NCBI GenBank assembly: GCA_024226105.1
Contig: JAAELZ010000240.1
Location: forward strand, 1-6,974
Length of the DNA stretch: 6,974 bases
Reading direction: 5' to 3'
From: Pseudomonadota bacterium
GTDB lineage: Bacteria; Pseudomonadota; Gammaproteobacteria; Arenicellales; Poriferihabitantaceae
The position numbers were made by a program, and so were the translations under genes. The notes beneath the pieces were generated by a model. The model had not been told where the DNA came from, made no database searches, and worked only from the letters and a program-made list of their open reading frames with translations. Positions 1 through 6,227 of this stretch are shown piece after piece; the first letter of the stretch is position 1; the number at the start of each line of letters is the position of its first letter.

Positions 1-27
1 AGAAATGATACCGAGATGAGAGCCTGA

Positions 28-250
28 TCATTTCCGTCCAAAGATGGTTTTAAAGAGTTTAGCTTTCTCCTCGTTAAGTTGTTTTGCGGCTTCATAATCA
101 CTCATTTGATAAGCTAAGGTCATCCAATATTTTAAAGGTGATATGCGACTTCAGGTATTGCTCTGCATCGGGCAGTGAATTGAGCTTTTCATACGGCGTC
201 ATCATGCAACGAAAGGTATTCAGCCCGATTGGTAATTTCTCCCAAATCCC
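28..250 (-). pseudogene. Frameshifted C-terminal remnant resembling an integrase-type transposase
   Basis: No intact gene occupies this stretch, but two minus-strand frames read like one broken protein tail. The first is open from about 250 to the TGA at 98-100 and contains MTPYEKLNSLPDAEQYLK (from 202 downward). The second ends at the TGA at 28-30 and contains AYQMSDYEAAKQLNEEKAKL. Removing one base of the AA pair at 116-117 joins them in register as ...ILDDLAYQMSDYEAAK.... A TPYEKL motif, then a LPDAEQYLK stretch and a charged helical tail, resembles, from memory, the extreme C-terminus of integrase-core (DDE) transposases; I cannot name the IS family. The catalytic part is missing: the frame is closed by a TAG at 251-253, three bases past the clpA stop. 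I infer a decayed insertion-sequence end. It could instead be the tail of another gene damaged by a sequencing error. The frame change is direct; the family is tentative. Confidence 0.5.
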
Positions 251-255
251 CTAAA

Positions 256-2496
256 TCAACCCTTCTCAACCACCTCACACACCAGTTTGTCGTCCTTCAC
301 TCCGACAACGACCTCGCCGCCCTTCATCAGCTTGCCAAACAGCAAATCTTCTGCCAGCGGCTGCTTGATGTGTTGCTGGATGATTCTTGCCATGGGGCGG
401 GCGCCCATTGAACGGTCATAACCTTTTTCAGCCAACCACAAGCGGGCTTCATCATCCACCTCCAGCGTCACCTGCTTATCCTCAAGCTGCTGTTCCAGCT
501 CCAGAATGAACTTGCCGACAATGTGCAATATGGTTTCTTCGTCCAGCGGTGCAAAGGGTACGATGGCATCGAGGCGGTTCCTGAATTCCGGGGTGAAGGT
601 TTTTTTAATGGCTTCGCTATCGTCGTGCACGCGCTCACGATCCAGAAAACCCATAGTGCTACGCGCCGCATCCACTGCACCTGCGTTGGTGGTCATCACA
701 ATCGCTATATTGCGAAAATCGGCTTTGCGGCCATTATTATCCGTCAAGGTACCGTAATCCATCACCTGCAGAAGAATATTGAACAAATCCGGGTGTGCTT
801 TTTCGATTTCATCAAACAACAAAACCGCATGCGGATGTTTGTTGACCGCCTCGGTTAATAATCCACCCTGATCAAAACCGACGTATCCCGGAGGCGCACC
901 GATCAGGCGGGAAACGGTATGCCGTTCCATATACTCAGACATATCAAACCGAATTAGCTCAATACCCATGGTATGCGCGAGTTGCCGCGTTACTTCGGTT
1001 TTACCGACGCCTGTCGGGCCGGCAAACAGGAACGAACCAATCGGTTTGTTTTTATCGCCCAGCCCTGCGCGAGACAGTTTGATCGCAGAAGACAGGGTTT
1101 CTATCGCCTTATCCTGTCCGAATACCACCATTTTAAGATCGCGTTGCAGATTTTTCAGTGATTCCTTGTCTTGTGTGGAAACCTGTTTAGGCGGGATGCG
1201 TGCCATATTCGCCACAATGGCTTCTATGTCTTTAACGCCCACCGTTTTTTTACGTTTTCCGGCAGGGGCCAGACGGGCTTTGGCACCCGCCTCATCCATG
1301 ACATCAATCGCCGTATCCGGAAGAAAGCGGTCCGTCAGGTAACGCGCCGCAAGCTCCGCCGCCTGGCGCAAGGCCGGACCGGTATATTTGACTTCATGGT
1401 GTTCTTCAAACCTTGATTTCAGCCCCTGCAGAATTTGCACAGCTTCGTCTATGGTCGGCTCATCCACCGTAATGCTCTGGAAACGGCGTGAAAGGGCACG
1501 ATCCTTTTCAAAAATATTGCGATATTCCTGATAGGTGGTCGAACCGATGCATTTCATCTCGCCATTCGCCAACATGGGTTTCAGCAGGTTCGATGCATCC
1601 AGTGCACCACCGGATACTGCACCCGCGCCGATAATGGTGTGTATCTCATCAATAAACAATATCGAATGCGATGCTTGCTGCAACTCCTTGATCACAGCTT
1701 TAAGGCGCTCTTCAAAGTCTCCCCGGTATTTTGTACCAGCCAGCAATGATCCGATATCCAGTGAATAAATAGTACTCTCAGCGAGAATTTCCGGCACTTC
1801 CCCACGTACAATCTGTCTAGCCAGACCTTCCGCCAGTGCGGTTTTACCGACGCCTGCTTCACCTACAAACAGCGGGTTATTTTTACGACGACGGCATAAA
1901 ACCTGGGCGGCTCTTTGCAATTCTTTCTCGCGGCCAATCAGCGGATCAATTTTCCCGGCGCGCGCCTGATCATTCAGGTTAACCGTATAAGCCTGTAGGG
2001 CACTCTGGCGTTGTTCCGGCTCCCCTTCTTCACCCTGGTATTCCAGCTGAGGGTCTTCGGATGCGATGTCCAGTACACCATGCGAAATATGGCTGACGAC
2101 ATCAAAGCGGGTTATGTTTTGCGCATTCAGGTAATACGCTGCATGCGAGTCTTTCTCGCTCAATATCGAAACCAGTACATTTGCGCCGTGAACTTCCTCA
2201 TTTCCTGAGTTCTGTACGTGGAGTATTGCGCGTCTCAATACCCTCTGAAATCCGATACCGGGTTGGGTTTCAACTTCTTCCTCCATTTCCAGTACAGGCA
2301 TTTGTTCATTTAAGAAGCGATCAATATCTTCGCGCAATTTACCGGCATTTCCCCCTAATTGCTCAATCAGTGTACACACCGAATCAATTTCCATCAGTGC
2401 GTACAAAAGGTGCTCAATGGTGACAAACTCGTGGCGCAGATTCTGCGCCTTGGTTACTGCTATACCGAGTGCCGCTTCAATTTGTTTTGATAGCAT
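256..2496 (-). CDS. clpA: ATP-dependent Clp protease ATP-binding subunit ClpA
   Basis: ClpA is the cytoplasmic double-ring AAA+ unfoldase that feeds substrates into the ClpP peptidase. The product is 746 residues, close to the usual ~750. Visible in order: the Clp N domain (about 1-140, binding site for ClpS); the first AAA+ module with Walker A GEAGVGKT (212-219), pore loop GTKYRGDFEER (254-264), Walker B ILFIDEIH (279-286) and a RALSRRF arginine region (333-339); the second module with Walker A GPTGVGKT (493-500), pore loop GAPPGYVG (533-540) and Walker B LLFDEIE (559-565); and sensor-2 GARPM (698-702). The ClpP-contact tripeptide is MGF (615-617), where E. coli ClpA has IGL. The start was chosen because MLSKQIEAALGIA aligns with the ClpA N-terminus; the open frame continues 39 codons upstream but overlaps clpS and looks non-coding. 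A GGAAGAGG purine tract lies 12 nt upstream inside the clpS end. It is last in the erpA-like/clpS/clpA operon. Confidence 0.97.
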   Translation of the reverse strand: MLSKQIEAALGIAVTKAQNLRHEFVTIEHLLYALMEIDSVCTLIEQLGGNAGKLREDIDRFLNEQMPVLEMEEEVETQPGIGFQRVLRRAILHVQNSGNEEVHGANVLVSILSEKDSHAAYYLNAQNITRFDVVSHISHGVLDIASEDPQLEYQGEEGEPEQRQSALQAYTVNLNDQARAGKIDPLIGREKELQRAAQVLCRRRKNNPLFVGEAGVGKTALAEGLARQIVRGEVPEILAESTIYSLDIGSLLAGTKYRGDFEERLKAVIKELQQASHSILFIDEIHTIIGAGAVSGGALDASNLLKPMLANGEMKCIGSTTYQEYRNIFEKDRALSRRFQSITVDEPTIDEAVQILQGLKSRFEEHHEVKYTGPALRQAAELAARYLTDRFLPDTAIDVMDEAGAKARLAPAGKRKKTVGVKDIEAIVANMARIPPKQVSTQDKESLKNLQRDLKMVVFGQDKAIETLSSAIKLSRAGLGDKNKPIGSFLFAGPTGVGKTEVTRQLAHTMGIELIRFDMSEYMERHTVSRLIGAPPGYVGFDQGGLLTEAVNKHPHAVLLFDEIEKAHPDLFNILLQVMDYGTLTDNNGRKADFRNIAIVMTTNAGAVDAARSTMGFLDRERVHDDSEAIKKTFTPEFRNRLDAIVPFAPLDEETILHIVGKFILELEQQLEDKQVTLEVDDEARLWLAEKGYDRSMGARPMARIIQQHIKQPLAEDLLFGKLMKGGEVVVGVKDDKLVCEVVEKG

Positions 2497-2503
2497 TTGC
2501 TGA

Positions 2504-2830
2504 TCAGGCCTCTTCCATCGAACACTGCAGGGGGTGCTCATTTCGCCGCGCCAGCTCCAATACCTGCGCGACTTTGGTCTGCGCAACCTCATGTGGAAAC
2601 ACACCACAAACACCTTTGCCCTTCTGGTGTACGTTGAGCATCACCTGGATCGCTTTCTCATGATCCATGCGGAACAACTTCTCCAGGATCATGATCACAA
2701 ATTCCATAGGTGTATAATCATCATTTAACATGAGGACTTTATACATCGGTGGCTTTTTCAGCTTCGGCCGGGTGGTTTCAACCACCAGCCCGGTTCCACT
2801 ACCTCCCTGGTTTTGATCTTTTTGACTCAT
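2504..2830 (-). CDS. clpS: ATP-dependent Clp protease adaptor protein ClpS
   Basis: ClpS is the N-recognin adaptor that binds N-terminal Leu, Phe, Tyr or Trp and hands such substrates to ClpA. At 108 residues it is normal in length: a variable, flexible N-terminal ~25 residues and then the globular core PPMYKVLMLNDDYTPMEFVI (27-46). Residues known to form the N-degron pocket in E. coli ClpS are all present with a +2 offset: N36, D37, D38, T40, M42, M64, H68 and L101. The ClpA-contact residues E81 and K86 (in EVAQTKV) are also present. The start ATG immediately follows the TAG of the upstream Fe-S carrier gene, and no convincing Shine-Dalgarno sequence precedes it, so translation is probably coupled to the upstream gene. 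The next in-frame Met (29) would delete the N-terminal extension needed for substrate delivery. Its stop is 7 nt before clpA. Confidence 0.96.
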   Translation of the reverse strand: MSQKDQNQGGSGTGLVVETTRPKLKKPPMYKVLMLNDDYTPMEFVIMILEKLFRMDHEKAIQVMLNVHQKGKGVCGVFPHEVAQTKVAQVLELARRNEHPLQCSMEEA

Positions 2831-3190
2831 CTATGCCGAACCGCAACCGCCACATGAACCACTGCCACCAACCGACTGGAAAACGTTATTGAAGACAAAA
2901 CTTGAATTCACGCCGTCATCCGCATAATCAATTTCAGCCCCTTTAAGGAAACCGAGCGCCACGGGGTCAACCACTATTTTCACCTTACCGTCTTCCATCA
3001 AAGAGTCGGTAGGTTCTTTTTGTTCGGCGAATGTCATGCCATACTTCATCCCCGAACAACCGCCACCATACACGTATACGCGTACCGCTTCGACCTGATT
3101 TCCAGCCTCTTCAAGCAGCGCGGCGACCTTTTCTTTGGCATTATCTGTAACGGCAATATGTGATTGCGTCAACACTGAACTGTAACTCAT
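2831..3190 (-). CDS. erpA: A-type iron-sulfur cluster carrier (ErpA/IscA/HesB family)
   Basis: A-type carriers bind and pass Fe-S clusters to client apoproteins in the cytoplasm. The 119-residue product has the full family core: AVTDNAKEKVAALLEE (13-28), VRVYVYGGGCSGMKYG (36-51) with the first cluster Cys at 45, VVDPVALGFLKGAEIDY (73-89), and the C-terminal cysteines 113 and 116. The VVDP...L..G..ID/VDY pattern and the length (E. coli ErpA has 114) favour ErpA, but IscA or SufA-like identity cannot be excluded, so the symbol is tentative. The tail is GSGSCGGCGSA, a Cys-x2-Cys pair, where ErpA and IscA usually end with Cys-x-Cys (CGCGSSF). The start ATG is supported by CAGGAA six bases upstream. 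The TAG stop abuts the clpS ATG with no intervening base, making this the first gene of an operon with clpS and clpA. There are no isc or suf partner genes in the window. Confidence 0.9.
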   Translation of the reverse strand: MSYSSVLTQSHIAVTDNAKEKVAALLEEAGNQVEAVRVYVYGGGCSGMKYGMTFAEQKEPTDSLMEDGKVKIVVDPVALGFLKGAEIDYADDGVNSSFVFNNVFQSVGGSGSCGGCGSA

Positions 3191-3427
3191 AATCGATTCC
3201 TGAATAAATTAGTAGCGCGCCTTGCGTGCTGGTGACAATCTTACACCCATAAAGTCAAAATTCCAGCGAATTTATGCTTTGAGTATTTAAATTTTCTGTT
3301 CGAACTCTATATTGTGTTGAGATTGCCAAAATTCAAGGGGTGCGGCAACCTGTCTAAGCTGCATCACCGATTTCATTGCGCCCACAAGAAATGGCTCAAT
3401 ATTGACCAAAAACCACTCTTTAATGAT
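3191..3427. promoter_or_regulatory. Divergent intergenic region expected to hold promoters for the carrier-clpS-clpA operon and yggX
   Basis: This 237-nt spacer separates two divergently transcribed units, so both promoters should lie here. It is AT-rich in its middle (about 3265-3315) and contains a 6-bp inverted repeat, AATTTA at 3269-3274 and TAAATT at 3288-3293, separated by 13 bases. On the minus strand a TAAGAT hexamer (3238-3243) could be a -10 element of the operon, but no good -35 sits at 16-18 bases. On the plus strand TATATT (3308-3313) is a possible -10 for yggX, again without a clear -35. I therefore support the region as regulatory by position and do not assign exact promoters. 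Both flanking genes concern iron, so a shared iron- or Fe-S-responsive control is possible but not shown. Confidence 0.4.
3197..3202 (-). promoter_or_regulatory. Ribosome binding site of the A-type carrier gene
   Basis: On the minus strand the bases CAGGAA lie six nucleotides before the ATG at 3188-3190. This is the clearest Shine-Dalgarno match of any gene start in the window and fixes the start of the first gene in the clp operon. The downstream clpS start has no comparable site. Confidence 0.6.
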
Positions 3428-3700
3428 ATGACTAGAACTGTAGACTGTGTAGTACTGAGTAAAAAAGCGACCGGCCTGGAAGAAGCACCCTATCCCGGTG
3501 AAATGGGGGAACGGATTTACCAGAACGTCTCTGCTGAAGCCTGGCAATCCTGGCTGGAAAGACTGGTTATGATCGTAAACGAATATCAACTCAACTCAGC
3601 CGACCCGCGTTCGCTTAAAACCATTGAGGAGCATATGATGGGTTACCTGTTCAATGAGGGCGATCAGGGCAGTGCGCCTGAAGGGTTTGTCGCCAGATAA
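3428..3700 (+). CDS. yggX: Probable Fe(2+)-trafficking protein YggX
   Basis: YggX is a small cytoplasmic protein linked to iron handling and protection of Fe-S clusters against oxidation. The 90-residue product matches the family's usual ~90. Seen directly: MTRTVDCVVLSKKATGLE with the conserved Cys at position 7, PYPGEMGERIY (21-31), and the helical AWQSWLERLVMIVNEYQLN (38-56). The frame is open further upstream to 3314, but those residues resemble nothing in the family, and the ATG at 3428 gives the standard MTRTVxC N-terminus. There is no obvious Shine-Dalgarno sequence; a three-codon ATG-ATA-TGA (3423-3431) overlaps the start. In many gammaproteobacteria yggX follows mutY, but here it stands alone, divergent from an Fe-S carrier gene and convergent with the unknown gene, whose stop lies 41 nt away. 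No strong rho-independent terminator is visible in that 41-nt gap. Confidence 0.95.
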   Translation: MTRTVDCVVLSKKATGLEEAPYPGEMGERIYQNVSAEAWQSWLERLVMIVNEYQLNSADPRSLKTIEEHMMGYLFNEGDQGSAPEGFVAR

Positions 3701-3741
3701 AACGCTGCGAGAACATGGTATACAGCACAGCAGCTTTGAAT

Positions 3742-4890
3742 TCATAAACCCTCTATAGATTCGCTGGCGTGGCGCAACAACCCTCTGCTACGAGGGAGGT
3801 ATACATCCACTCCACGACAGGTTAAAAAGGTGAGGCTCAACTCCGGCAACACAGGATATGGACTTTCCTGCTGCTTATCCGGTACGTGCGCCTGCTCTGT
3901 TCCCTGGTGTTCCGGTGCAATGAGTTCTAAAAAAATCGGCAGCTGAGTTTTATCCACGCTGGATAAACAGGCCTGGGGTAGCGTTTTAATCACTAGATCA
4001 AACGTCTTGCCCGGCCTCAACACCTTTTCGATTTTGTATTCAAATTCTTCAGGCCCCCGAATATCCCTTAGCGTTATATCCTGTCTATCGGTATTGGTGA
4101 TTTTTAGTGAGAAATTAATGCCCGCACTATCTTCTTCGAGGCCAACCTCAAAATCCATTTTTCGCTGTATCATCAAACGGCTGGCGTCGATCAGGGACAG
4201 CTCATTTTCAGTATTCAGATAACAATCCACAATCGAAACCCAGGCTGAGGAATACTCCTCCAGTATGCCCGAGTACTCTACTTTTTCACCATCTGATTGA
4301 GTACTCTCAAACACTACGCGGCTAAAAATGTAGTGTTCCAGGACCGGGTCGTAGGCCGCATTACCCGCTATATCGAGAATACTATTGCCCATTTTCTGCA
4401 GCTTGCCGTCAGCACCTTTTAGCAGTGCCATAGTCGTACGCTGCTGCACACGACTTGCCATCAGCCCGATCGATTCAGAAATCGCCTCTTTAAATGCTAC
4501 CGTAAAATTGCGAAAGCCCCGTTTAACCCTGCGAAACCAGCCAGGATTTCGCGCCCGCTCTATCTGCTCTAATCGGCGCAGCTGGTTACGCGGGGTGAGC
4601 TCATCGTGAAATCTGAAAATCGCATCAACTCCCCCCATCTGTTCTTTAAATAGAATAAAACTTGTCAGACAAGAGCCACGATGATTGATATAAGGCTGGC
4701 TGAATAAAAGCTCAATCGCATTTGAGTAAAGTTTAAATTTCCCCCAGATGCGTTCGACCTGCATCTGCACCGTCACATGAAAACCCACGAGTTCCTGCAA
4801 TACCCGATCCAGATGGCGATGACGCATATAGCTGCTCGCCAACGCAAACACAAAAATAAGGACAATACTGAGAAGCAGGAAATTGCTCAA
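3742..4890 (-). CDS. Unrecognised membrane-anchored protein with beta-rich segments and an Ig-like C-terminal stretch
   Basis: I do not recognise a named family for this 382-residue protein. Residues 3-20 form one hydrophobic segment, followed by YMRHRHLDR, so by the positive-inside rule the rest is probably cytoplasmic. Residues 36-64 (containing ERIWGKFKLYSNAIELLF) and 190-226 (containing EYSGILEEYSSAWVSIVD) each read as short alternating beta strands and may be small barrels. Between them lies a basic, helical stretch (about 95-160, with RRVKRGFRNFTVAFKEA). Residues 246-304 and 316-366 alternate like an immunoglobulin-type sandwich, with a SLKITNTDRQDITL strand pair and an LRPGKTFDLVIKTL turn and strand. 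The start is TTG, chosen because it retains the membrane segment; the first ATG is codon 22, after it. It lies 6 nt after the tatD stop and in the same frame, with no clear ribosome site, so coupled translation is likely. Function unknown. Confidence 0.85.
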   Translation of the reverse strand: MSNFLLLSIVLIFVFALASSYMRHRHLDRVLQELVGFHVTVQMQVERIWGKFKLYSNAIELLFSQPYINHRGSCLTSFILFKEQMGGVDAIFRFHDELTPRNQLRRLEQIERARNPGWFRRVKRGFRNFTVAFKEAISESIGLMASRVQQRTTMALLKGADGKLQKMGNSILDIAGNAAYDPVLEHYIFSRVVFESTQSDGEKVEYSGILEEYSSAWVSIVDCYLNTENELSLIDASRLMIQRKMDFEVGLEEDSAGINFSLKITNTDRQDITLRDIRGPEEFEYKIEKVLRPGKTFDLVIKTLPQACLSSVDKTQLPIFLELIAPEHQGTEQAHVPDKQQESPYPVLPELSLTFLTCRGVDVYLPRSRGLLRHASESIEGL

Positions 4891-4896
4891 AATCTG

Positions 4897-5670
4897 CTAT
4901 TTGACCGCTGAACGAAACAATTCAAAAAAATTATTACTGGTTTGCTCGCTAAACTCATCCAGTTCGATACCTCGCAAGTCAGCCACATATTGTGCAGTGT
5001 GGGCAACGAAAGCGGGCTGATTTGGGCGGCCACGCATGGGTGCCGGCGCGAGATAGGGTGCATCCGTTTCGACCAGTATTCGATCCAGAGGGACCTGTTT
5101 GGCGATCTCTTTTAAGCGCGCTGCGCTGTTAAAAGTAACAATGCCGGAAAAAGAGATATAAAACCCGAGGTCCAGCGCTTTTTTGGCCGTTTCCCAGTCT
5201 TCAGCAAAGCAATGCATTACCGCGCCACAGCGCTCCGCATGATGATCCTTAAGTATTGACATAGTGTCTGCAGCGGCTTCCCGGGTATGTATGATCAGCG
5301 GTTTATGCGCTTCGATACCTGCCTCAATATGACAAACGAAACGTGCTTTTTGCCAGGCCATATCCCCATCGACACGAAAATAATCCAGACCGGTTTCGCC
5401 CATGGCAACAACGTTTTCATTTTGCGCCAGCCGCACCAGTTCTTCGACCGTTGGTTCCTTTGCATCCTGGTAACAGGGATGCACTCCGACGGATGCAAAA
5501 ATATTTTTATGCGCCCGGGCAATCGCCAAAATCTCAGGATAGGCTTCAAGATTGACTGATACGCATAGTATATAGTCAACATTGGCGGCTTTCGCGCGTT
5601 CCATAACACCCGCTATATCGTCACCCATGGGCTCAAAATTCAGGTGACAATGTGAATCAACCAGACCCAT
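4897..5670 (-). CDS. ycfH: TatD family metal-dependent hydrolase (YcfH type)
   Basis: TatD-family proteins are cytoplasmic TIM-barrel metallohydrolases of the amidohydrolase superfamily; characterised members act as 3'-5' DNases. The 257-residue product is full length. Visible metal-binding motifs: DSHCHL with H7 and H9, VGVHP (61-65), GETGLDY (91-97) with E92, IIHTREA (126-132) with H128, VMHCF (151-155) with H153, and VETDAPYLAP (200-209) with D203. RGRPNQP (213-219) is the usual family signature after the last ligand. The position in the holB-pilZ-tatD block matches E. coli ycfH, which follows holB, so I assign YcfH rather than TatD or YjjV; the exact in vivo substrate is unsettled for this subgroup. 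The ATG start gives the standard short N-terminus. It starts 15 nt after the pilZ stop with only a weak upstream purine run, suggesting coupled translation. Confidence 0.95.
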   Translation of the reverse strand: MGLVDSHCHLNFEPMGDDIAGVMERAKAANVDYILCVSVNLEAYPEILAIARAHKNIFASVGVHPCYQDAKEPTVEELVRLAQNENVVAMGETGLDYFRVDGDMAWQKARFVCHIEAGIEAHKPLIIHTREAAADTMSILKDHHAERCGAVMHCFAEDWETAKKALDLGFYISFSGIVTFNSAARLKEIAKQVPLDRILVETDAPYLAPAPMRGRPNQPAFVAHTAQYVADLRGIELDEFSEQTSNNFFELFRSAVK

Positions 5671-5685
5671 TATCTGTTTTTGTAT

Positions 5686-6048
5686 TTAGAGTGTATAGGT
5701 TGGTGCGCCACTCTTTAACTGCTCACCTAGCATGCCATCAATACGAAGGCGTAATGTCATTCCTTCCTGATCCGTAAATTCAACACCTACACCGGGTTTA
5801 TTGTGGCCCGTCGCATTTTTCGGACAAACCCATGAGACAACTCCAGCTGCCGGGAATTTATCAGGTAATTCCGGTAGCACCACCATCATCAGAATCTCCT
5901 GCCCCATTTCAAAACGCTTACTGGTGGGCAGGAATAAACCCCCGTTCTTAAGCCAGGGCATATACGATTTATATAGCTGATTCAAGCTCTTAAACCGAAG
6001 AGGAATAATCGGAAGCTTTCTTTTACCGGAGGTGTCTGGAGTCGACAT
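5686..6048 (-). CDS. pilZ: Type IV pilus assembly protein PilZ
   Basis: PilZ is a small cytoplasmic protein needed for type IV pilus biogenesis; in Pseudomonas and Xanthomonas it works with the extension ATPase PilB and with FimX. The 120-residue product matches the founding PilZ in length and layout: SYMPWLKNGGLFLPT (28-42), an EILMMVVLPE strand (51-60), GVVSWVCPK (69-77), PGVGVEFTD (85-93) and the C-terminal APTYTL. It lacks the RxxxR and (D/N)xSxxG residues that bind c-di-GMP in other PilZ-domain proteins. That absence is normal for this PilZ subgroup, so it should not bind the messenger itself. The neighbours holB and tatD are the expected ones. The start ATG has no clear Shine-Dalgarno sequence, and an in-frame TAA lies just upstream (6052-6054), so no earlier start is available. 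It is separated from holB by 179 nt, so it may have its own promoter. Confidence 0.94.
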   Translation of the reverse strand: MSTPDTSGKRKLPIIPLRFKSLNQLYKSYMPWLKNGGLFLPTSKRFEMGQEILMMVVLPELPDKFPAAGVVSWVCPKNATGHNKPGVGVEFTDQEGMTLRLRIDGMLGEQLKSGAPTYTL

Positions 6049-6227
6049 AAATTATGTTTTTAACGTGTAGGTTGAGAGTTTTGTCAGATATAGCTTGTTT
6101 CGTTTCACAACCATTTTAACCCAGCAGACCGATGGGTTTGTTAGTTTTGGCGGAAAATTGAGCAAATTGAACAAATTAAGTTCATCAAAGCGGCATTGTG
6201 GTTCAAACAATCAAAGACCCGGCCGAC
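6049..6227. promoter_or_regulatory. Spacer between holB and pilZ with short tandem and inverted repeats
   Basis: This 179-nt gap lies between two co-oriented genes. It holds three tandem 9-bp units at 6155-6181 (AAATTGAGC, AAATTGAAC, AAATTAAGT on the plus strand), the last degenerate. The second and third units form a small inverted repeat, TGAAC (6168-6172) and GTTCA (6180-6184) around a 7-base AT spacer. A second inverted repeat is ATTGT (6195-6199) and ACAAT (6207-6211). On the minus strand a TATATC near 6090 could be a -10 element for pilZ, but a matching -35 is not convincing. I see no strong terminator and no open frame resembling a protein. Its role as a pilZ promoter or operator region is inferred from position only. 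Confidence 0.3.
6155..6181. repeat. Three imperfect tandem 9-bp repeats
   Basis: On the plus strand AAATTGAGC, AAATTGAAC and AAATTAAGT follow one another without gaps; the first two differ at one base. They lie about 110-130 bases upstream of the pilZ start. The arrangement is seen directly; whether a protein binds here, or this is AT-rich slippage, cannot be told from one sequence. Confidence 0.5.

Noticed and set aside
968..1342. Plus-strand open frames inside clpA, for example 968-1342 and others antisense to clpA, tatD and the unknown gene
   Set aside because: They lie opposite strongly conserved coding sequence, show no family motifs and have no ribosome sites; they are complementary-strand shadows.
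2497..2613. N-terminal extension of the clpA reading frame to 785 codons
   Set aside because: The extra 39 codons lie over clpS in another frame, read as a Arg/Trp-rich non-family sequence, and ClpA homology begins exactly at MLSKQIEAAL (2496).
3238..3258. Promoter TTGACT (3253-3258) with TAAGAT (3238-3243) on the minus strand before the Fe-S carrier gene
   Set aside because: Each hexamer looks good alone, but they are only 9 bases apart, too close for a sigma-70 promoter.
3314..3427. Longer YggX start giving 128 residues
   Set aside because: The added residues match nothing in the family, while the ATG at 3428 gives the conserved N-terminus and standard length.
3704..3734. Possible terminator hairpin GCTGC...GCAGC between yggX and the unknown gene
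   Set aside because: The stem is only 5 bp with a ~21-base loop, and no U-tract follows on either strand.
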